64,000 nt of DNA from Prosapia bicincta (Eukaryota > Arthropoda > Insecta > Hemiptera > Cercopidae), in the NCBI GenBank assembly GCA_036971475.1, contig JBAIZL010000001.1, positions 111,807,850 to 111,871,849 of the forward strand, written 5' to 3'. How positions within the stretch are numbered: position 1 is the stretch's first letter; the number at the start of each line of letters is the position of its first letter. The position numbers and the translations under genes were made by a program. The notes under the pieces were generated by a model. The model did no database searches. It had not been told where the DNA came from and saw nothing but the letters and a program-made list of their open reading frames with translations. This document shows, piece by piece, positions 58,737-64,000 of the stretch.

Positions 58737-59740
58737 AACCCTTTCAACCCTTTTAACCCTTTCAACCCTTTCGTTTAACCCGTTCAACCCTTTCAGCCCT
58801 TTTAACCCTTTTAACCCTTTCAACCCTTTTAACCCTTTCAACCCTTTTACCCTTTCAACCCTTTTAACCCTTTCAACCCTTTCAACCCTTTTAACCCTTT
58901 CAACCCTTTCAACCCTTTTAACCCTTTCAACCCTTTTAACCCCTTTCAACCCTTTTAACCCTTTCAACCCTTTCTAACCCTTTTAACCCTTTTAACCCTT
59001 TTAACCCTTTCAACCCTTTTAACCCTTTCAACCCTTTTAACCCTTTTAACCCCTTTAACCATTTCAACCCTTTTAACCCTTTTAACACTTTTAACCCCTT
59101 TAACCCTTTAAACCCTTTTAACCCTTTTAACCCTTTCAACCCTTTTAACCCTTTTAACCCTTTTAACCCTATTAACCCTTTCAACCCTTTTAACCCTTTT
59201 TAACCCTTTCAACCCTTTTAACCCTTTCAACCCTTTTAACCCTTTTAAACCCTTTCAACCCTTTTAACCCTTTTAACCCTTTTAACCCCTTTAACCCTTT
59301 TAACCCTTTTAACCCTTTGAACCCTTTCTACCCCCTTTTTAACCCTTTTAACCCTTTTAACCCTTTCAACCCTTTTAACCTCTCAACCCTTTTAACCCTT
59401 TCAACCCTTTTAACCCTTTTAACCCTTTTCTACCCCTTTTTAACCCTTTTAACCCTTTTAACCCTTTTAACCCCTTTCAACCCTTTTAACCCTTTTAACC
59501 CTTTTAACCTCTCAACCCTTTTATTTAACCCTTTTAACCCTTTTAACCCTTTCAACCCTTTTAACCCTTTTAACCCTTTCTACCCCTTTTAACCCTTTTA
59601 ACCCTTTTAACCCTTTTTAACCATTCAACCCTTTTAACCCTTTCAACCCTTTTAACCCTTTTAACCCTTTCAGCCCCTTTAAACCCTTTTAACCCTTTTA
59701 ACCCTTTTAACCCTTTCAACCCTTTCAACCCTTTCAACTC
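58737..59740 (-). repeat. 9-bp telomere-like array, right
   Basis: About 1 kb of TTTTAACCC/TTTCAACCC units (GGGTTRAAA on the minus strand), with the same rare variants as the left array. Confidence 0.95.
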
Positions 59741-59824
59741 TTGAGAAAGGATCAATGACATCCTATCATGCAAGAAGACTAACGACAATACTGGTCATAT
59801 AGCACAAATAAAAGCGTCTCTATT

Positions 59825-59912
59825 GTTTGGACAAGTTAGCCGAGAGGTTAGCGTTGATGGTTCTAAACACAAACATACGGGGTTCGAATACGACTCAGGT
59901 AAAAAGATTTTT
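59825..59912 (+). ncRNA. tRNA-like Pol III unit, right TIR copy
   Basis: A box TAGCCGAGAGG (59837-59847), B box GGTTCGAATAC (59881-59891) and terminator T6 (59907-59912). It would give an ~80-nt transcript heading toward the element tip. Sequence is identical to the left copy. Confidence 0.6.
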
Positions 59913-59940
59913 TCAGAATCGACGGCACCAGTCTTGAAAG

Positions 59941-60126
59941 GGAAAGGGTTAACTAAAAGGATTAAAAGGGTTAATGACGTAAGACCGCCTGAAGGCTAAA
60001 GGGTTGAAAGGGTTGAAAGGGTTAAAAGGGTTAATAGGATTAAAAGGGTTAATGACGTAAGACCGCCTGAAGGCTAAAGGGTTGAAAGGGTTGAAAGGGT
60101 TAATGACGTAAGACCGCCTGAAGGCT
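59941..60126 (-). repeat. Outer terminal motif x3, right copy
   Basis: Mirror of 41990-42175: three AATGACGTAAGACCGCCTGA motifs with short GGGTTGAAA runs. Confidence 0.8.
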
Positions 60127-60176
60127 GGGTTTTCCCACGTCACAAGTGACCCATCTCAACCCTCGCATTCTCTACT

Positions 60177-60182
60177 AACGAT
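60177..60182. repeat. Target-site duplication, right copy (AACGAT)
   Basis: Directly follows the element's last base and is identical to 41934-41939. Confidence 0.93.
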
Positions 60183-61245
60183 ATCTATGGTATATGCTAA
60201 TCGGACACTTTGCTCAATTAGACAAAACCTATTTAATATCCAATAATAAAGTATTCAACAAAGAGAAGAATTATCCCTTGTTTTCGCCACTTTTTAATAT
60301 AATAGCTACAAGCTTCTGCACCTTTATTTAAAAAGCATACAAAATATAAACTTTAGCTGCCCTACAATGGACACTGGATATGTTTTATGGATATCTTATT
60401 ATATATATAAAAAAATGCAAGATATAATCACATATTCTAACTAAAATAGTTATAAAGAAAGGTTAATTGGTAGCCACAACAATTTGATGCAATGAATATT
60501 TACCGCTCGAAACACAGACAAACAATTTAATTTGTAAACACAGAACTGAATATACAAACAAAATCATCTGTCGCCATACTCAATAGGAATAATCAACCTA
60601 AATGTAATTACATTCTTAGAATATCCTGAAGAAATTACAAGACATTTAAAAAATGGTCGAAGACTAGTATTAAAATTATTGATTATATAGAAAAAAAAAC
60701 AAAAGTCAGCAAAACTAAAATAATGATACGTGCAAAGTATAATTATACTGTTTATAAAATAACGTTCGAGTTTATAAAAAAAAAATCACAAGCTAATGTA
60801 ATATACGTTTCTAAGTACTATAACAAAATGAAAAGATAAAATTAAAAGAAAAATATTATAACAAATTACTCTCTATAACTAAAACCTACCAATTATTACT
60901 AAGTATAAGGACACATTCCCCACATTAGCAGAAGTTAAAAATAGCAATATCACACAGAACTATACAATAATAGTAAAAGAACCCATACAAATGTCGGTAC
61001 GGGGATTATTAGAAATTTATAAACATAAAATATTTAAAAAAAAAACAATTCGAAATGAAACTAATGCTTGATAATATATATTCATTGGGTGGATAATTGG
61101 TCTACTATATTCAATGTATATAATGTTGTGGCAGCAGTGGAATAGGTTTGGCAATATTGTAATAGATTTGGCAACTATGTAATTCTTTATCTAGTAACTT
61201 CATATTTGTTAGACAATTCTGTTAGTCATTCTTAGAATTGTAATT
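60183..61245. other. Intergenic, nothing firmly recognised
   Basis: AT-rich DNA. 61120-61245 is probably the body of a Penelope-type terminal piece, judged by the tail that follows. Confidence 0.4.
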
Positions 61246-61310
61246 CCTGAGGATGTTGGTAATGTCAACCAACGAAAAGCTTTGAATGTATTGTTCAATA
61301 AATTATTCCT
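61246..61310 (+). ncRNA. Hammerhead-like Penelope tail motif, best preserved
   Basis: CTGAGGAT (61247-61254), stem GTTGGT/ACCAAC (61255-61260 with 61268-61273), then GAAAAGC. It has one substitution in the CUGAUGA core strand and one extra U before stem II. The same AAGCTTTGAAT follows as at 11203. A (TA)n run follows at 61346. Confidence 0.55.
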
Positions 61311-61337
61311 GTAATTGTGTATATTATTTAATCTTAA

Positions 61338-61345
<8 letters not shown>

Positions 61346-61396
<51 letters not shown>
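61346..61396. repeat. (TA)n microsatellite
   Basis: TA run after the Penelope-type tail. Confidence 0.95.
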
Positions 61397-61399
<3 letters not shown>

Positions 61400-63479
61400 A
61401 TAAATATTAATTATAATAATTAAATAAATGCTGAATCACTAAGTAACATCAACACTTTAAAAATCATAAACATATAAATCCTTTGCTTTTCAAAACAATG
61501 TGTATATTTTGAAAACTAACATTTGAACCATTATGCCTGATATAATACGCTAAAGTCTGTATTGTTTTTTAAAAACATACCTTTGTATTGGTCAATTAAA
61601 TGAGAACTTCTGTTTTCAGATTATTAAAAAAAACAGTGAATCTATTGCTATGAAATGCAAATTGTTCCTTTGAATGAGGTTTGACTTAATTTGTGTTATA
61701 ACTATTACTATATTACATAATCAGTTTTAAAATTTTGCAATGAAATATTACTTTTCTTGTTTGATAATTGAAATCAGTTTTTAAACTGTATTTAGTATTT
61801 AGAATTACCTAAACACATGAATATATAGTCAAAAGGAAGATTTCGACTTTTAATATAAGAAAATTATAAAGATAATTTTTAAAACTTGTAGAGTTATATA
61901 GGAATCAGATTTAATATTTTGCCTTATTGATAATAAAATATCTTTAGCTGTCAGCAGGTGGTAACACATGCAAAGTTCAAAGTGATTTATTGGACATATG
62001 ATTTCAATAAGCTTTTGACAGCTGTCAAATTCAATATGATGTACACAAAATGTAACTTTTGCTGATCGTAGTATTTTTGTTCTTGCAAATAGAGGATAAT
62101 TCGATACTGTTTCATTTCTGATTCAGTCTTATTTGTTTTAGGTAAGCTATTAGGGAACTTAAACTTCAATAAGGTTTCTATTGAATCTTACAAGCTAACG
62201 TCTAGGTAATTTTGTTCATTAAAACTTCATTAACGTATTGAAGGTATGAGAAAAAATAATTTGAAAGTACACTTAACCATGGTAGATTCCAGATTACACA
62301 CCTATTTGTGTATAAGATTGTAGGACTGATGTACGACTCATTAATTCAGTCTAATTGAACTTACACGTTTACATGGTTTAACGTTTACTTAGGGATTCAA
62401 TTCATCTCCTCCGTTTAGTGTTCTCCACTTAGTATAGGTCAGTCTTTCGTTTACATTTTCAGTTTAAAATTTCCCAAAATACGTATGCTGGATACTTTAA
62501 CACCAACTAGCAAATTTGCTTCAAACTTTTAAACTCCCTTTTCCAGAACTTTTTTTAGTTTATGGGACTCATTCAAGCCAATTCTGTATTATTCAGGTCC
62601 AGTTTCCATAAATTTCTTGACTCCCTCTAGCAATGTGAAGCTTAAAAGTAACTCCTGTCTGAATTTACTGAATCACGGCTTGTTTAAATTTGAACGGAAT
62701 ATCTGGACGATTCCTTATGTTCCACATTACAGTTTTAAAATTGTTTTTATACAGTTTTTAGTTTCCTCTGTAGCAACAATTAGTTTTTAATGTTAGTGCG
62801 CAAAGTCTCGATATTTTATGATTTGTAGATTATTTACTAGTAACTGGAGACGAAGGATCTTGCAACTTGAATCACTATAGCGACAGCTTTTATAGTGATT
62901 AACATCATTATATTTTTTCAATAATGTAACATGTTTTATTAATACCTTATAGCTTAGTTTAGTGGATATTATATATAATTCTAGAAAACTCAAGATAATG
63001 GTGAACAAAATAGGTTTTCATAATAATTATTATTTTCCACAGTAAAGTGTTTCTATTTTACTAATAATTGACTTCTGAGGATATATACGAATTTTAAATG
63101 AATTCTATACGTTCACTTGTTATTAAATATTCGTAATTTAATGCATGAGGTAATTACTAATAATGTGTTATTATTATACAATTTGCGTGAATATTTACCT
63201 AAATATCTATTTGTTGTTTGGTATATCCTGCTAATAAACTATAGAGTAGCATTAACTAATTCTTTGTTATTTCATAAATATTATTTCTTATAAAGTTAAA
63301 GTAAAATTATCATTGCAATATGTTACAATTATTCAATCCTTAGTCTAACGACGAAATTGAATTTCATTGTTAGTATGGTTGAAATAGAGGTAAAATAATA
63401 TATATTTATATAATATAATATAATAATATATATACTATATTTATATATAATATATATATATATATATAATATATATATA

Positions 63480-63518
<39 letters not shown>

Positions 63519-64000
63519 TTTTTTTAAATTCAAATAACTTCCTATGAGAACAAACTTTAGTAAGTATAAATTCTCTCACGAATATCCGGTGTCTTACATG
63601 AATGTCTGTTTCCCAAGTTGAATTAACATATAAATATCCAGAATTTGACTAACAATCTCTAATAATGTACAATACAATATGTAAATACGATATTTTAGCT
63701 ATCTACCTATATTTCCTATTAATACTGATTCCGTTTTTCGTTTCAACAAAAATTATATGATCAAAGTAAGAGGCTTACCATTGGGAAGATTTATTTTTAG
63801 TTAGTTTTTATACATTTTATATATTACGTGTAGAACAGCGTTCAAAATTACTATTGAAACTCATATATATTCGCTATTATAAAACATACCTATAAATTGG
63901 CCAAATTGTAAAGTAGCCAAGGAAATGCCATTTCGCCGTAATAACTATCCTGACAGTTCACAACACAAACTAATTCACATGAATTTGGCCTTAGGATTTT
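61397..64000. other. Intergenic, nothing recognised
   Basis: AT-rich DNA with a TA/ATTT-rich run at 63400-63515. Frames of 60-71 codons at 61987 and 62793 have no motif. Confidence 0.55.

Larger units (their letters stand above)
41940..60176. mobile_element. Polinton/Maverick (adintovirus-type) provirus, 18,237 bp
   Basis: Both ends are present: AGTAGAGAATGCGAGGG at 41940 and its reverse complement ending at 60176, bounded by a 6-bp duplication. It carries the family's gene set: retroviral-type integrase, A32/FtsK-type ATPase, adenain-type protease, jelly-roll major and minor capsid proteins, PLA2 protein and a fibre-like protein. It also carries IAP, dUTPase and PIWI-like cargo. The protein-primed polymerase B is only an N-terminal remnant. 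Polintons are self-synthesising transposons and viruses whose genomes integrate as proviruses. The unique parts of the two terminal repeats look identical, which points to recent insertion or gene conversion. Confidence 0.93.
58693..60176 (-). repeat. Right terminal inverted repeat (1,484 bp)
   Basis: Reverse complement of 41940-43413. The tip and outer motif block look identical to the left end, while the 9-bp array differs in variant order. The outermost base pair reads ...CT. Confidence 0.93.

Noticed and set aside
58711..59592. Asn-Pro-Phe repeat frames in the right TIR
   Set aside because: Same array read on the other strand; not genes.

Overview
The window looks like nuclear DNA of an invertebrate, most likely an insect or other arthropod. 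It is AT-rich and gene-poor, full of (TA)n, (CA)n and (TG)n microsatellites, and carries Penelope-like retroelement fragments, a decayed LTR retrotransposon and a captured PIWI-like fragment. The exact taxon cannot be read from the sequence. I found no convincing intact host protein gene. Outside one large element, the window is intergenic or repeat DNA.

The centrepiece is a complete-ended Polinton/Maverick (adintovirus-type) provirus at 41940-60176, 18,237 bp. Its ends read AG...CT, it has terminal inverted repeats of about 1.48 kb, and a 6-bp target-site duplication (AACGAT) flanks it at 41934-41939 and 60177-60182. Nearly all of each inverted repeat is a 9-bp, telomere-like GGGTTRAAA array. 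Between this array and the tip lies a tRNA-like Pol III unit. The tip carries three copies of a motif containing TTACGTCA.

A compact block on the minus strand encodes the virion and integration module. Read in order it is: broken N-terminus of the protein-primed DNA polymerase; retroviral-type integrase with chromodomain; FtsK/A32-type packaging ATPase; DUF8207-like protein; fibre-like repeat protein; phospholipase A2 protein; adenain-type protease; penton-like minor capsid protein; double-jelly-roll major capsid protein; an unknown 182-aa protein; and a BIR+RING inhibitor of apoptosis. Several junctions are 4-nt ATGA overlaps.

The right third is accessory and degenerate. It holds a small conserved-looking plus-strand ORF, a dUTPase remnant with motif 1 joined to motif 5, a Cys-containing ORF, repeats, an internal copy of the inverted-repeat inner border, and a fragment resembling the PAZ domain of PIWI proteins. 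The element therefore has apparently intact capsid, packaging and integration genes, but its polymerase is reduced to a stop-interrupted N-terminal piece. Unless helped in trans it should not be able to replicate.

Elsewhere: 11438-21378 is a tandem LTR-internal-LTR-internal-LTR array (period 3,746 bp) of a decayed retrotransposon. 25768-27120 (minus) and 29742-31668 (plus) are broken Penelope-like elements with GIY-YIG endonuclease remnants. Further Penelope-type tails with hammerhead-like folds lie at 7095-7260, 11170 and 61246. Long foldbacks occur at 36021-36096 and 37697-37880. Many listed starts were moved inward to the first ATG, because the longest open frames begin at TTG or GTG.
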